NCBI RefSeq assembly: GCF_900129725.1
Contig: NZ_FQWQ01000001.1
Span: 2,604,001 to 2,668,000 of the forward strand
Direction of reading: 5' to 3'
From: Chryseolinea serpens
GTDB taxonomy: Bacteria; Bacteroidota; Bacteroidia; Cytophagales; Cyclobacteriaceae
Length of the DNA stretch: 64,000 nucleotides
Shown here: piece by piece, positions 16,859-26,738 of the stretch
Layout: each line of letters starts with the position of its first letter
Position numbering within the stretch: position 1 is the first letter of the stretch
Position numbers and translations under genes: made by a program
The notes under the pieces: generated by a model
The model's database searches: none
Told to the model about the DNA's origin: nothing
What the model saw: the letters and a program-made list of their open reading frames with translations, nothing else

Positions 16859-17752
16859 CTATCTTAGTTGCTCTATCACTTTAGCGTCGACCCAATAAAT
16901 ATCTTTGCTCCGCGTATAAAACAAATACTTGCTATCCTTGGTCACAAAAGGACACAACTCGTTCCCTCCGGTGTTTAGTGCGCCTCCCATATTCTTGGCT
17001 TCGGTCCAACTGCCATCTGTGTTTTTGAAACTGACGTACAGATCGCCGCTGCCATATCCACCGGGTCTGTCCGCACAGAAGATCAGATACGATTCATCGG
17101 GCGCGACGAAGACATCCGCTTCGTAAGCCAACGTATTGACCCGGTCGCTTTGCCTCACCGCGTCCTGAAAGCCCGCTTTGGTCGCTTTGGCTGAAAAGAT
17201 ATCAAAGTTATTATTTTCGCCACCCTTGCCATTGGAAGCATAGTACATCGTTCCGGACTTCGTCAACGAAACGTAATATTCATTCTGATCCGAGTTGATC
17301 GCCGGGCCTGCATTCTTTGGCGCGGACCAACCGTTCCCCATTTTTTCAATATACCAGATATCATAATCCTTCTTATCGCCTTGACCATCCAAGGGTCGGT
17401 CGGAAATGAAATAGAGTTTTTTATCATCGGGCGACAGGAAGGGATCGTTGTGACTGTATTTGTCGCTGGTGATCACTGTTTTTGGCTTCGACCACGTGTC
17501 GCCTGTGCGCACGATGGAGCGAATCTCTGCAATGGGGCCTACATTCACGGCGTAGTAAAATTCATTCCCGCTATTCGAAAACACCGACCCGAATTCGTAG
17601 TCGGCCTTGAGCGAAACAACATCCGGGGCAAAAATTTTGGGTGTCATGTCCGGGGGCACCTGGTTTAAATATTGGGCGGTGTTTTTTGGTGTGGATTGAG
17701 ATACCGATTGGAGGACCGGGAAGATCAGAAGAACAATAAAAATTGGTCGCAT
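16859..17752 (-). CDS. Secreted PD40/WD40-like beta-propeller protein
   Basis: 297 aa. A signal peptide (MRPIFIVLLIFPVLQSVSQ) precedes repeated PD40 blades: LSPDDKKLYFISDRP, YVSLTKSGTMYYASNGKGG, APDESYLIFCADRPGG and FVTKDSKYLFYTRS. It is of the TolB-like propeller type common in Bacteroidota outer-envelope proteins; ligand unknown. The start at 17752 is preferred over 17803 because it gives a proper signal peptide. Confidence 0.85.
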   Translation of the reverse strand: MRPIFIVLLIFPVLQSVSQSTPKNTAQYLNQVPPDMTPKIFAPDVVSLKADYEFGSVFSNSGNEFYYAVNVGPIAEIRSIVRTGDTWSKPKTVITSDKYSHNDPFLSPDDKKLYFISDRPLDGQGDKKDYDIWYIEKMGNGWSAPKNAGPAINSDQNEYYVSLTKSGTMYYASNGKGGENNNFDIFSAKATKAGFQDAVRQSDRVNTLAYEADVFVAPDESYLIFCADRPGGYGSGDLYVSFKNTDGSWTEAKNMGGALNTGGNELCPFVTKDSKYLFYTRSKDIYWVDAKVIEQLR

Positions 17753-18052
17753 GGGTTTGGGGGTTATTTTCAGGGCTTTCAATTCAATCGCTATGCCAAT
17801 CAAAAAATGTTAAACTGCGCCGTTTGGCATATCTAGAGTTTACGGCCCTGTTCGTATTCGGGATTAAGTGGACTATTTCGGTCCATTCAAGTTGCCGCGA
17901 ACGATTGCCGTGTCGCGACCCTGACAATGTCGCCTTTAACAAGTTCATTTTATCCATGGAATCTCTTTTAGGCTTTGGCGATGGAACGAATAGCCTCTGT
18001 TTCATGTCTTCCTGTTGACGATTTTCATAGACCTTTCGTAAAAACCAAAAAA

Positions 18053-18916
18053 ATGACCGAAGTATTTCATAGCGGGGAACTGCAGGTCCAACACGCCCTT
18101 GGGGCCTCGGAGGCGGCAGAATCCCTTCGGGGAATGATCGCGGATAAATTACCTCCCGTCGCCATGCGTTTCCTCCCTGCGTTTGAATTTGTCGTAGCCA
18201 CGTCCATCGATGGTCAGGGGCAGGTTTGGACGTCGCTCCTTACGGGTCCAAAGGGTTTCGTAACAGTCCGCACGCCAACGAACATTTTACTTTCCATAGA
18301 CGAAGAGAAAACCTTCCTTGCCAATATCGAAGAAAACGACAACGTAGGTTTGTTGTTCATAAACCTACAGGCCAGAGCGCGTCTCCGGATAAATGGGAAA
18401 ATCCAAAAAACACCAACGGGGTTTCAACTCGACATCGCGCAAAGCTATTTCAATTGCCCAAAGTATATTCAATCGCGAACGCCGATACGATCGCAAGATC
18501 ATGCCATCCACAGCACGCCGGGAATTTCGTCCCTGAATCCCGAACATCTTGAAATTATCAGCGGCGCCGACACCTTTTTCATTTCAACCTATGCGCCTGG
18601 GCAAGGTGCCGACTGTTCTCATCGTGGTGGCATGCCGGGGTTTGTTGAAATCGTCAACAGCAAAAAAATACGATGGCCAGATTACCCGGGCAACAATTTG
18701 TATAACACGCTCGGAAATCTACAGGTCAACCCGCACTGCGGGTTATTGTTTATTGATTTTACAGGCAATAGAATTCTCCAATTAACCGGCCTGGCAAAAC
18801 TGGTTATCGATGGCGATCAACACCATGTTGAATTCGACCTGATCACGATGAACGATATTTCAGACGCCACCCCCTTTCACTGGAAATTTCTCAACTATTC
18901 ACCATTTAATCCCTGA
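18053..18916 (+). CDS. Pyridoxamine 5'-phosphate oxidase-like (FMN-binding split barrel) protein
   Basis: 287 aa. Two split-barrel halves are visible: FVVATSIDGQGQVWTSLLTGPKGFV (about 45-70) and DTFFISTYAPGQGADCSHRGGMPGFVEI (about 180-207), followed by NNLYNTLGNLQVNPHCGLLFIDF and a final LTGLA strand. This is the layout of the COG3576-type PNPOx-like family, which probably bind flavin; the reaction is unknown. The start at 18053 (MTEVFHSGE) is chosen because it precedes the conserved N-terminal helix; the frame is open to 17975. Confidence 0.82.
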   Translation: MTEVFHSGELQVQHALGASEAAESLRGMIADKLPPVAMRFLPAFEFVVATSIDGQGQVWTSLLTGPKGFVTVRTPTNILLSIDEEKTFLANIEENDNVGLLFINLQARARLRINGKIQKTPTGFQLDIAQSYFNCPKYIQSRTPIRSQDHAIHSTPGISSLNPEHLEIISGADTFFISTYAPGQGADCSHRGGMPGFVEIVNSKKIRWPDYPGNNLYNTLGNLQVNPHCGLLFIDFTGNRILQLTGLAKLVIDGDQHHVEFDLITMNDISDATPFHWKFLNYSPFNP

Positions 18917-18945
18917 TGACGGTTTAGAATTTAACCTTTCGTATC

Positions 18946-19131
18946 ATGAGGCCACAAGAACCAAAAAAAGATGAAACACCACCGGATGATCTCCCGTTCG
19001 TAAACGATGAGTGTGGAGATTATATGTGGGAAGAAGCGCTGAAGAAATTCGAGGAGAACGAAAAGAAAAAAGCGGCGAATGAGGAGGCAAAGCACGAAAA
19101 GCCTCGAGAACAAGATCCGCCAAAGGCGTAA
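18946..19131 (+). CDS. Small charged hypothetical protein
   Basis: 61 aa, very rich in Lys and Glu (EEALKKFEENEKKKAANEE), probably a single helix or coiled coil. Starts 30 bp after the previous gene and ends 30 bp before ogt, in the same direction, so it fits an operon; no family recognised. Coding status rests on spacing and composition. Confidence 0.5.
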   Translation: MRPQEPKKDETPPDDLPFVNDECGDYMWEEALKKFEENEKKKAANEEAKHEKPREQDPPKA

Positions 19132-19160
19132 AACAACCTCTTCCGGGAGGATAAAAAAGT

Positions 19161-19664
19161 ATGGTATACTTTCACAAAATGATGCGATCTCCCGTGGGTG
19201 AATTAAAACTCATCGCCAGCGACAGAGGTCTGACCGCCGTACTTTGGGATTATGGTGAGTCCGATCACACACCCGTGGTCGCCACCAGCATCGAAAGCAA
19301 CGATCATCCCATACTCCTGGAAGCTGAAAAACAACTCACGGAATACTTCGAAAAAAAGAGGACCACCTTCACCCTCGAACTGGATTTCATCGGAACAGAA
19401 TTCCAAAAAAAGGTCTGGCACGCCATGCTGACAATTCCCTTTGGCGAGACCCGAACATACGGACAGATCGCAAAACAAATCGGCATCCCCGATGCCGTAC
19501 GGGCGGTTGGCGGCGCGGCAAACAAAAACCCGATCCCCATCATTGCGCCCTGCCACCGGGTGATCGGCGCCTCCGGCAAGTTGGTTGGATTTGGTGGTGG
19601 ACTTCAGAACAAGTCGATCTTATTGCAATTGGAGGACTCCAGAAGAAATCCAACGCTCTGGTGA
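19161..19664 (+). CDS. ogt: Methylated-DNA--protein-cysteine methyltransferase
   Basis: 167 aa. Removes alkyl groups from O6-alkylguanine in a suicide reaction. The acceptor is C131 in PCHRVIGASGKLVGFGGG; the DNA-binding helix reads TYGQIAKQIGIPDAVRAVGGA. Length is that of stand-alone Ogt. The next gene is an AlkA-type glycosylase 62 bp downstream, so the two form an alkylation-repair unit. No Ada regulator domain is attached. Confidence 0.93.
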   Translation: MVYFHKMMRSPVGELKLIASDRGLTAVLWDYGESDHTPVVATSIESNDHPILLEAEKQLTEYFEKKRTTFTLELDFIGTEFQKKVWHAMLTIPFGETRTYGQIAKQIGIPDAVRAVGGAANKNPIPIIAPCHRVIGASGKLVGFGGGLQNKSILLQLEDSRRNPTLW

Positions 19665-19726
19665 ATCCCGTCGGGCTGGCATCCCTCCCGTATTTTTTGT
19701 TTTATTGACTTCATCGACACCCTCAC

Positions 19727-20353
19727 ATGACGACGTTTTCCTCCGAGAATTTTCACACCATCTGCGACACACTGGCCACAAACGACAAAGACCTGACATC
19801 GGTCATTGCCACCTATGGCTATCCGCCGATGTGGACCCGGCCCAATACATTCGAAAGCCTGGTACACATCATCCTGGAACAACAAGTCTCGTTGGCTTCG
19901 GCGTTGGCGACGTTGAATAAGTTGCGTGAGCGAATAAAAACGATAACGCCCGAAGGAGTTTTAACATTAAGCGACGAAGAATTAAAGGCGTGTTATTTCA
20001 GTCGTCAAAAAACAGCGTATGTGCGCTATCTTGCCGACGCAATTTTGAAGGGGAGTATCGATTTATCTTCAATAGCAAACCTCCCGAACGATGACGTGCG
20101 CTCGACGTTAAGTCAACTGAAAGGTGTGGGCAACTGGACCATCGATGTTTACCTGATGTTTGTCTTGCAACGCGTGGATGTATTTCCCATTGGAGATCTG
20201 GCCGCCGTGAATGCGTTAAAACAATTAAAAAAATTACCCGCCGATACCTCCCGCGAGGCCCTTTTGGAGATTGCGCTGAACTGGCAACCGTATCGAACTG
20301 TAGCGACGATGTTGTTGTGGCATTTTTATTTATCACGCCGCGCAAAGAAATAG
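19727..20353 (+). CDS. AlkA-type DNA-3-methyladenine glycosylase (HhH-GPD)
   Basis: 208 aa. The helix-hairpin-helix LKGVGNWTIDVYLMFVL (131-147) is followed by the catalytic D157 in FPIGDLA. FESLVHIILEQQVS (42-55) is the family's substrate-pocket helix. Excises alkylated purines to begin base-excision repair. It lacks the extra N-terminal domain of E. coli AlkA, as short bacterial AlkA proteins do. Paired with ogt. Confidence 0.9.
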   Translation: MTTFSSENFHTICDTLATNDKDLTSVIATYGYPPMWTRPNTFESLVHIILEQQVSLASALATLNKLRERIKTITPEGVLTLSDEELKACYFSRQKTAYVRYLADAILKGSIDLSSIANLPNDDVRSTLSQLKGVGNWTIDVYLMFVLQRVDVFPIGDLAAVNALKQLKKLPADTSREALLEIALNWQPYRTVATMLLWHFYLSRRAKK

Positions 20354-20641
20354 CGAAGGCCAGATTTTTTCATAGAAAACAGGTTCAAAAGCACCTCAAA
20401 ACAGGGAGGCATAGAATCGCTTTTCAGTGAAACTTTTTCAAACACAACGCCACTTCAAAACAACAAAAAATCACCTCTTCCGTACTTCAAAAAACAACGG
20501 TTTCCACAGGCAAAAAACAGCGGTTAACTAACACCCGTACGGAGTAGCTAACATTCGTTATTGACGAAATTTCAAATATTTTCGGCAAATCACTTGAACC
20601 TTAGTTGATAATTTGTGACCATTGTACTCGCACAGAATTAT
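20354..20641. other. Upstream region of the ilv leader
   Basis: No gene is seen. The stretch is A/C rich near 20390-20520. A partial -7-like TAATTTG at 20609-20615, with no matching -33 box, could give transcription starting about 20 bp before the leader peptide. This promoter is tentative. Confidence 0.3.
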
Positions 20642-20764
20642 ATGTCGAATTCAACAACAATATCAGAACGCAGCATGAGCCTTTCCAGGTCCATGGCTTC
20701 CCTGTTTTTGTTGCTCCTAATCGTCGTGATCGTGGTCAAACCCGCAGGGGCGATGGTGATATAG
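20642..20764 (+). CDS. ilv operon leader peptide
   Basis: 40 codons starting ATG at 20642 and ending TAG at 20762-20764. Residues 21-32 read LFLLLLIVVIVV: five Leu, two Ile and four Val codons in a row with one Phe, exactly the amino acids made or affected by the genes that follow. The stop lies 22 bp before a strong terminator (20787-20820) and 87 bp before ilvE. This is the layout of a ribosome-mediated attenuator: stalling at the control codons when branched-chain aminoacyl-tRNA is scarce lets transcription pass. Translation is not shown directly. Confidence 0.85.
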   Translation: MSNSTTISERSMSLSRSMASLFLLLLIVVIVVKPAGAMVI

Positions 20765-20820
20765 CATAACGAACTAAAAACTCACGAACCGCCCCGATAG
20801 CCTCGGGGCGGTTTTGTTTT
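20747..20820 (+). terminator. ilv attenuator: terminator and candidate antiterminator strand
   Basis: The terminator is an 11-bp perfect stem, 20787-20797 with 20803-20813, then GTTTTGTTTT-type T-rich sequence. GGGGCG at 20747-20752, inside the leader peptide just after its control codons, is the perfect complement of CGCCCC at 20790-20795 in the terminator's 5' strand. A ribosome stalled at codons 21-32 leaves it free to pair and break the terminator; one that reaches the stop codon would cover it. The pairing is seen; the regulation is inferred. Confidence 0.8.
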
Positions 20821-20851
20821 ATACAGGCTAAAACAAACTAACAATTGTTAT

Positions 20852-21739
20852 ATGTATTACACGAAAGACACGATCCTTTTCTTGAATGGTAAGTTCATAA
20901 AAGCGGTTGATGCTCACACCGACCTCTACAGCCAAACGCTGCATTACGGCTTCGGTGCATTCGAGGGCATCCGTGCTTACCAGTCATTGAACGGCGTCAA
21001 GATCTTTAAGGCCTTCGAGCACTTCGAACGCCTGCGCAAAAGCTGCGCGCTCGTGGGCATCCCCTTTCAGTACGAAACCGAAGAACTGGTTCAAATCGCT
21101 TACCAACTCCTCGAAAGAAACAACCTCTCCGACAGCTACATCCGCCCCCTCGTGTATTGCGGGCCCAACATGACCCTCACCCAGCCCCAGGATGTGTTCC
21201 TGATGATGTGTGCCTGGGAATGGGATAAATACCATGGCGACAAGCTGCTCAAGCTTTGTGTTTCCTCCTACCAGCGCCCGAACCCCAACTCCCTGAAAAT
21301 GGAAGCCAAGGTGACCGGCCACTACGTGAACTCGATCCTCGCCACCAGCGAAGCTAAAGTACGCGGCTACGACGAAGCCCTCATGCTCGACATGAACGGC
21401 AACGTGGCCGAAGCGCCCGGCGCAAACTTCTTCCTGGAAAAGAACGGCGTATTGTATACCCCTCCCGTGGGACACATCCTGCCCGGCATCACACGGCAAA
21501 CCGTGCTCAACATCTGCCGCGAACTGGACATCCCCGTGAAGGAAAGAAATATCAGCCCCGAAGAACTGGAAAGCGCCGACAGCGCCTTCCTCTGCGGCAC
21601 CGCTGCGGAGATCGCCGGCATCGAATCCATCGACGCCAAGCCGTTCCGCAAAGAATGGTATGAAAGCCTCGGCGCCACCGTGCAGGAGGCCTACAAATGC
21701 CAAGTGTTGGAGAAGTCCTTCAGCTACGTCATCATCTAA
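20852..21739 (+). CDS. ilvE: Branched-chain amino acid aminotransferase
   Basis: 295 aa, PLP fold-type IV. The PLP lysine is K153 (EAKVTGHYVNS); SQTLHYGFGAFEGIRAY (27-43) and NGNVAEAPGANFFL are conserved family segments, and LPGITRQTVL binds the phosphate. Transfers amino groups to the 2-oxo acids of Leu, Ile and Val, the last step of the pathway encoded downstream. First structural gene after the attenuator; ilvD follows after 99 bp. Confidence 0.95.
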   Translation: MYYTKDTILFLNGKFIKAVDAHTDLYSQTLHYGFGAFEGIRAYQSLNGVKIFKAFEHFERLRKSCALVGIPFQYETEELVQIAYQLLERNNLSDSYIRPLVYCGPNMTLTQPQDVFLMMCAWEWDKYHGDKLLKLCVSSYQRPNPNSLKMEAKVTGHYVNSILATSEAKVRGYDEALMLDMNGNVAEAPGANFFLEKNGVLYTPPVGHILPGITRQTVLNICRELDIPVKERNISPEELESADSAFLCGTAAEIAGIESIDAKPFRKEWYESLGATVQEAYKCQVLEKSFSYVII

Positions 21740-21838
21740 CTACAACCAGATAGATGTTCGGGGAGGTGAAGTTGTCCCCACCGATAACTTCACTCGACCC
21801 GTTTTAAAAAGATTTTTACGATTAAACGCCGATACATT

Positions 21839-23518
21839 TTGGAACTGAATAAGTATAGCAAGACCCTCACACAAGATCCCACACTGCCCGCGGCGCAAGC
21901 CATGCTGTATGGGATCGGATTGACGGAAGAAGATTTGAAGAAGGCCCAGGTGGGCATTGTGAGCACGGGCTATGACGGCAACACCTGCAACATGCACCTC
22001 AACAAGCTGGCCGAAGAAGTGAAGACCGCCGTGTGGAGCAGAGACCTGGTGGGCCTCATCTTCCACACCATCGGCGTGAGCGATGGCATGAGCAACGGCA
22101 CCGAAGGTATGCGCTATTCGCTGGTGAGCCGCGAAGTGATTGCCGACTCGATCGAAACGGTATGCGGCGCACAGTACTACGACGGCCTCATCGCCGTTCC
22201 GGGCTGCGACAAAAACATGCCGGGCGCATTGATGGCCATGGCCCGTTTGAACCGTCCCTCCATCATGGTCTATGGGGGCACCATCGCCGGCGGCCACTGG
22301 AAAGGACAACAACTGAACATCATCTCCGCTTTCGAAGCCTTGGGCCAGAAGATGGCGGGTACCATAACCCCGGAAGATTTCAAGGGCATCATCCAAAACT
22401 CTTGCCCCGGTGCAGGAGCGTGTGGCGGCATGTACACCGCCAACACCATGGCATCGGCCATCGAAGCGATGGGAATGTCGTTGCCGTTCTCGGCGTCGAA
22501 CCCCGCCCTCAGCAAAGAGAAATCGGCAGAGTGCATCGAGGCCGCCAAGGCCATCCGCCTGCTGCTGGAGCGCGACCTGAAGCCGCGCGACATCATGACC
22601 AAGAAGGCTTTTGAAAACGCCATCACCGTAGTCATGGTTTTGGGTGGATCCACCAACGCCGTGTTGCACCTCATCGCCATGGCCAAGTGTGCCGGGGTGT
22701 CGATCACGCAGGAAGACTTTCAGCGCATCAGCGACAAAACACCGCTCATCGCCGACCTCAAGCCCAGCGGAAAATATTTGATGGAAGACCTCCACAAGAT
22801 CGGTGGCGTTCCCGCCGTGATGAAATATTTGCTGAAGAACGGATACCTCCACGGCGATTGCATCACCGTGACGGGAAAGACGGTAAAAGAAAACCTGGAA
22901 AGCATACCCGACCTGGATTTCACAAAACAGGATATCATTTTGCCCTTTGAAAAAGCCATCAAGGCCACCGGCCACCTCCAGATCCTTTACGGAAACCTGG
23001 CAGCCAAAGGATCGGTAGCCAAGATCACCGGCAAAGAAGGCGATCGCTTCAAAGGACCCGCCCGCGTATTCAACGGCGAGTTTGCTTTGGTGGATGGCAT
23101 CCAGAGTGGTAAGGTAAAACCCGGCGACGTGGTGGTGATCCGCTACGTGGGCCCCAAAGGCGCACCCGGCATGCCGGAAATGCTCAAGCCCACTTCCGCC
23201 ATCATGGGCGTGGGTCTGGGCAAGAGCGTGGCCCTGATCACCGACGGAAGATTTTCCGGCGGCTCGCACGGCCTCCTCATCGGGCACATCACCCCCGAAG
23301 CGTATGAAGGCGGTGTGATCGCCCTCGTGGAAGACAATGATCTGATTGAAATAGATGTACAGGGTCACACGATCAACCTGCTGGTTGACGATGCGACCTT
23401 GTCCAAACGCAGAGCGGCCTGGAAAACTCCACCGCTGAACGCCAAGAATGGAATTTTATGGAAGTATGCCAAACACGTAAAAACTGCTGCAGATGGATGC
23501 GTTACTGACGAAGACTAA
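21839..23518 (+). CDS. ilvD: Dihydroxy-acid dehydratase
   Basis: 559 aa. Iron-sulphur enzyme that turns dihydroxy acids into the 2-oxo acids of Val and Ile synthesis. Cluster-region cysteines lie in [17 protein letters not shown] and [17 protein letters not shown]. The C-terminal part ([19 protein letters not shown]) is typical. No ATG fits the expected N-terminus; a TTG at 21839 begins MELNKYSK, which matches the family start, so TTG initiation is proposed. The end overlaps ilvB by 26 bp. Confidence 0.95.
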   Translation: MELNKYSKTLTQDPTLPAAQAMLYGIGLTEEDLKKAQVGIVSTGYDGNTCNMHLNKLAEEVKTAVWSRDLVGLIFHTIGVSDGMSNGTEGMRYSLVSREVIADSIETVCGAQYYDGLIAVPGCDKNMPGALMAMARLNRPSIMVYGGTIAGGHWKGQQLNIISAFEALGQKMAGTITPEDFKGIIQNSCPGAGACGGMYTANTMASAIEAMGMSLPFSASNPALSKEKSAECIEAAKAIRLLLERDLKPRDIMTKKAFENAITVVMVLGGSTNAVLHLIAMAKCAGVSITQEDFQRISDKTPLIADLKPSGKYLMEDLHKIGGVPAVMKYLLKNGYLHGDCITVTGKTVKENLESIPDLDFTKQDIILPFEKAIKATGHLQILYGNLAAKGSVAKITGKEGDRFKGPARVFNGEFALVDGIQSGKVKPGDVVVIRYVGPKGAPGMPEMLKPTSAIMGVGLGKSVALITDGRFSGGSHGLLIGHITPEAYEGGVIALVEDNDLIEIDVQGHTINLLVDDATLSKRRAAWKTPPLNAKNGILWKYAKHVKTAADGCVTDED

Positions 23519-25250
23519 ACTTGCCGTTGGGGCAGAAACCCAACCCAAACAAAAGATCACCGGCTCCGAAGTGTTGCTTCGCAGCCTGGTGGAAGAAGGC
23601 GCCGACGTCATCTTCGGTTATCCCGGCGGAGCGATCATGCCGGTATACGATGCCCTCTACCACTTTGCCGACCGGCTGACACACATACTCGTGCGCCACG
23701 AACAAGGTGCTATCCACGCCGCCCAGGGCTTTGCCCGCGTGTCGGGAAAAGCGGGCGTGGTATTTGCCACCTCCGGCCCCGGCGCCACCAACCTGGTGAC
23801 CGGTCTGGCCGATGCGCTCATCGACTCCACACCCCTCGTCTGCATCACCGGCCAGGTGTTTGCTCACCTGTTGGGCACCGATGCTTTCCAGGAAACCGAC
23901 GTGGTGAACACCACCATCCCGGTAACGAAATGGAACATCCAGGTAACCGAAGCAAAAGATATCGCCCCCGCTGTAGCGCGTGCTTTCTATATCGCCAACA
24001 CCGGACGTCCGGGACCTGTTCTGGTCGACATTACCAAGAACGCACAGAACGAAATGATCGAGGAAGCGGAATACAAAAAGTGCGAGAGCATCCGCACCTA
24101 TAAGCCGACACCCGTGCTCCAACCGGCGCAGGTAGACGCTGCCGCGGAATTGATCAACAACGCGAAACGCCCCTACATACTCGCCGGCCAGGGCATCCTG
24201 TTGTCGGGAGCAACAAAGGAACTGATCGCCTTCTCGGAAAAGACGGGCATTCCCGTAGCCAGCACGTTGCTAGGCCTCGGCGCCTTCCCCACGGATCATC
24301 CGAACTATGTCGGGTTCCTGGGCATGCACGGAAACTACGGTCCCAACCTGAACACGAACGAATGCGATGTGCTCATCGCCGTGGGCATGCGGTTCGACGA
24401 CCGCGTGACGGGCAACGTGAGCAAATATGCCAAGCAAGCCAAGGTCGTTCACATCGAGATCGACAAGGCCGAGATCAACAAGATCATCAAGGCCGATGTG
24501 GCCGTTCACGCCGATGCCAAAGAAGCGCTGACCGCCTTGCTGCCCAAGTGCAAAGCAAACCGTCATGCCGACTGGATCGCCAGCTTCAAGAAGCTGAACG
24601 ATGAAGAATATGAGAAGGTGGTGCAGAAGGAATTTTTCCCCACCAGTGAAAAGCTCACCATGGCCGAAGTCATCCATCACCTGTCCAACTTCACAAAAGG
24701 AGAAGCGGTGGTCGTGACCGACGTAGGCCAGCACCAGATGACGACCTCGCGCTATTATCAATACAAGGCTCCCCGCACCAATGTCACCTCCGGCGGCGCC
24801 GGTACGATGGGCTTTGCCCTACCGGCCGCCATGGGTGCCAAACTCGGCATACCTGAAAAACAGGTTGTGGCCGTGATCGGCGACGGTGGCTATCAAATGA
24901 CGGTGCAAGAATTAGGCACCATCATGCAATACAAAATCCCCGTGAAGATCATTGTGCTGAACAATAACTTCCTGGGCATGGTGCGCCAATGGCAACAACT
25001 GTTCCACGGCAAGCGCTATTCGTTCACCGAGATGCAGAACCCCGACTTCGTGAAACTCGCCGAAGCCTATAGCATCCCCGCACGCAAAGTGGAGGCCCGC
25101 GAAGATCTTCAAGGCGCATTGAAAGAAATGCTCGCCGCGGAGACGCCTTTTTTCCTGGAAGTGGTTGTCGGCAAAGAAGACAACGTGTTCCCCATGGTTC
25201 CCGCCGGCGCCGGCGTGGCCGATGTTCTTTTGGAAGCTCCTAAGATCTAA
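23493..25250 (+). CDS. ilvB: Acetolactate synthase, large subunit
   Basis: 585 aa, thiamine-diphosphate enzyme. [15 protein letters not shown] and the catalytic glutamate in [17 protein letters not shown] lie in the N-terminal domain; the ThDP/Mg motif is [30 protein letters not shown] near residue 470. Condenses pyruvate (or pyruvate plus 2-oxobutyrate) to the first intermediate of Val (Ile). The start lies inside the ilvD end, so translation is probably coupled. Confidence 0.96.
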   Translation: MDALLTKTKLAVGAETQPKQKITGSEVLLRSLVEEGADVIFGYPGGAIMPVYDALYHFADRLTHILVRHEQGAIHAAQGFARVSGKAGVVFATSGPGATNLVTGLADALIDSTPLVCITGQVFAHLLGTDAFQETDVVNTTIPVTKWNIQVTEAKDIAPAVARAFYIANTGRPGPVLVDITKNAQNEMIEEAEYKKCESIRTYKPTPVLQPAQVDAAAELINNAKRPYILAGQGILLSGATKELIAFSEKTGIPVASTLLGLGAFPTDHPNYVGFLGMHGNYGPNLNTNECDVLIAVGMRFDDRVTGNVSKYAKQAKVVHIEIDKAEINKIIKADVAVHADAKEALTALLPKCKANRHADWIASFKKLNDEEYEKVVQKEFFPTSEKLTMAEVIHHLSNFTKGEAVVVTDVGQHQMTTSRYYQYKAPRTNVTSGGAGTMGFALPAAMGAKLGIPEKQVVAVIGDGGYQMTVQELGTIMQYKIPVKIIVLNNNFLGMVRQWQQLFHGKRYSFTEMQNPDFVKLAEAYSIPARKVEAREDLQGALKEMLAAETPFFLEVVVGKEDNVFPMVPAGAGVADVLLEAPKI

Positions 25251-25255
25251 ATTTT

Positions 25256-25594
25256 ATGACTATACACACCCGCACCCTTTTAGAGACCAACACGATAACT
25301 ATGAAACAGGAATTCACCCTTGAAATACATTCCGATAATAACTTTTCGGTTCTGAACCGGATCGTTAATATCCTGAATCGCCGCAGGATCAGAATCAAAA
25401 AACTGGTGGCCCATGAAGTCGAAGGCGACTTTCGCATGGGGGTGGCCGTGCTGCTGCTGTTCACCACGCCCGACATGATGGAGAAGGTGAAGCATCAGCT
25501 GGAGAAGCTCATCGAAGTGGAATATGCGATCTACTATCCTGGCAGCGATCTCTATTGCGAACTGAGCGCCAAGCACAACGAACAAGTTGTATAA
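25256..25594 (+). CDS. ilvN: Acetolactate synthase, small (regulatory) subunit, short form
   Basis: 112 aa, or 97 aa if the start is 25301 (MKQEFTLEIHSDN). One ACT domain (FTLEIHSDNNFSVLNRIVNILNRRRIRIKKL) is present; the C-terminal half found in the usual ~160-190-aa IlvH/IlvN is missing, giving an IlvM/IlvN-like short subunit. It should bind the IlvB product and mediate valine feedback. Five bases separate it from ilvB. Confidence 0.88.
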   Translation: MTIHTRTLLETNTITMKQEFTLEIHSDNNFSVLNRIVNILNRRRIRIKKLVAHEVEGDFRMGVAVLLLFTTPDMMEKVKHQLEKLIEVEYAIYYPGSDLYCELSAKHNEQVV

Positions 25595-25661
25595 CGCGGA
25601 CGCGATCCCGCATCAAAAAAACTGAAGACGTAAAAAATTAAAACTTAAACAATAAATCAAA

Positions 25662-26732
25662 ATGGCAAAGATCAATTTTGGCGGAACGATCGAAGAGGTT
25701 GTTACCCGTGAAGAATTCCCGATGGAAAAAGCACTTGACATACTGAAGAACGAGACAATTGCCATTATAGGCTACGGTGTGCAAGGCCCGGCGCAAGCCC
25801 TTAACCTGCGCGACAACGGCTTCAACGTTATCGTTGGCCAACGCAAAGGTTCCAAAACCTGGGACAAAGCGGTTGAACACGGATGGGTTCCCGGCAAAAC
25901 ATTGTTCGAGATCGAAGAAGCAGCACAACGCGGAACCGTTATCGAGTTCCTGCTCTCCGATGCCGGACAGATCGCCCTGTGGCCCACCATCAAACCTTTC
26001 CTCACCAAAGGCAAGACTTTGTATTTCTCGCACGGCTTTGGCATCACCTTCAAAGAACAAACCGGCATCATCCCTCCTGCGGACATCGACGTGGTGTTGG
26101 CTGCTCCTAAAGGATCGGGTACTTCCGTACGCCGTTTGTTCCTCCAGGGCAAAGGCATCAACTCCAGCTACGCAGTGTTCCAGGATGCAACCGGCCAAGC
26201 CAAACAAAAAGCCATCGCGTTGGGCATCGGCGTGGGATCGGGCTATTTGTTTGAAACCGATTTCAAGAAAGAAGTATACTCCGACCTCAGCGGCGAACGC
26301 GGAACGTTGATGGGTGCCATCGCCGGCATCTTCGAAGCACAATACGAAGTGTTGCGCGCCAATGGCCACTCGCCTTCCGAAGCCTTCAACGAAACCGTAG
26401 AAGAACTCACGCAAAGCCTCATGCCCCTCGTCGCCGAGAACGGTATGGACTGGATGTATGCCAACTGCTCCACCACGGCACAACGCGGTGCTTTGGATTG
26501 GAAAAAGAAATTCAAGGCCGCTACCCTTCCCGTATTCCAGGAATTGTACAAGAGCGTAGCCACCGGCGCAGAAGCAAAACGCACCATCGAAACCTGCAGC
26601 AAGCCCGACTACCGCGAGAAACTGGCAGAAGAGCTGAAAGAACTCCGCGAAAGCGAACTCTGGCAAGCCGGTGCCGCCGTACGTCAACTCAGACCTGAGA
26701 AGAACACGGTGGAAGCCAGCATGATCAACTAA
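25662..26732 (+). CDS. ilvC: Ketol-acid reductoisomerase
   Basis: 356 aa. The NAD(P)-binding GYGVQGPAQALNLRDNG (38-54) and the catalytic region with SDAGQIALWPTIKPFL, LAAPKGSGTSVRRLF and DLSGERGTLMGAIAGIFEAQYEVL are clear. Second step of Val/Ile synthesis; converts acetolactate or acetohydroxybutyrate to the dihydroxy acid. Sequence features such as VGQRKGSKTWDKA in the cofactor loop indicate the cofactor site; NADH/NADPH preference cannot be decided here. Confidence 0.95.
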   Translation: MAKINFGGTIEEVVTREEFPMEKALDILKNETIAIIGYGVQGPAQALNLRDNGFNVIVGQRKGSKTWDKAVEHGWVPGKTLFEIEEAAQRGTVIEFLLSDAGQIALWPTIKPFLTKGKTLYFSHGFGITFKEQTGIIPPADIDVVLAAPKGSGTSVRRLFLQGKGINSSYAVFQDATGQAKQKAIALGIGVGSGYLFETDFKKEVYSDLSGERGTLMGAIAGIFEAQYEVLRANGHSPSEAFNETVEELTQSLMPLVAENGMDWMYANCSTTAQRGALDWKKKFKAATLPVFQELYKSVATGAEAKRTIETCSKPDYREKLAEELKELRESELWQAGAAVRQLRPEKNTVEASMIN

Positions 26733-26738
26733 TTTTCC

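Noticed and set aside
20594-20615. Full promoter for the ilv leader
   Set aside because: Only a partial -7 match (TAATTTG) is present and the TTG upstream is too close; not called as a promoter.
21740-23368. Long antisense open frame opposite ilvD
   Set aside because: His/Ala/Gly-rich mirror of a high-GC gene; no motif and fully covered by ilvD.
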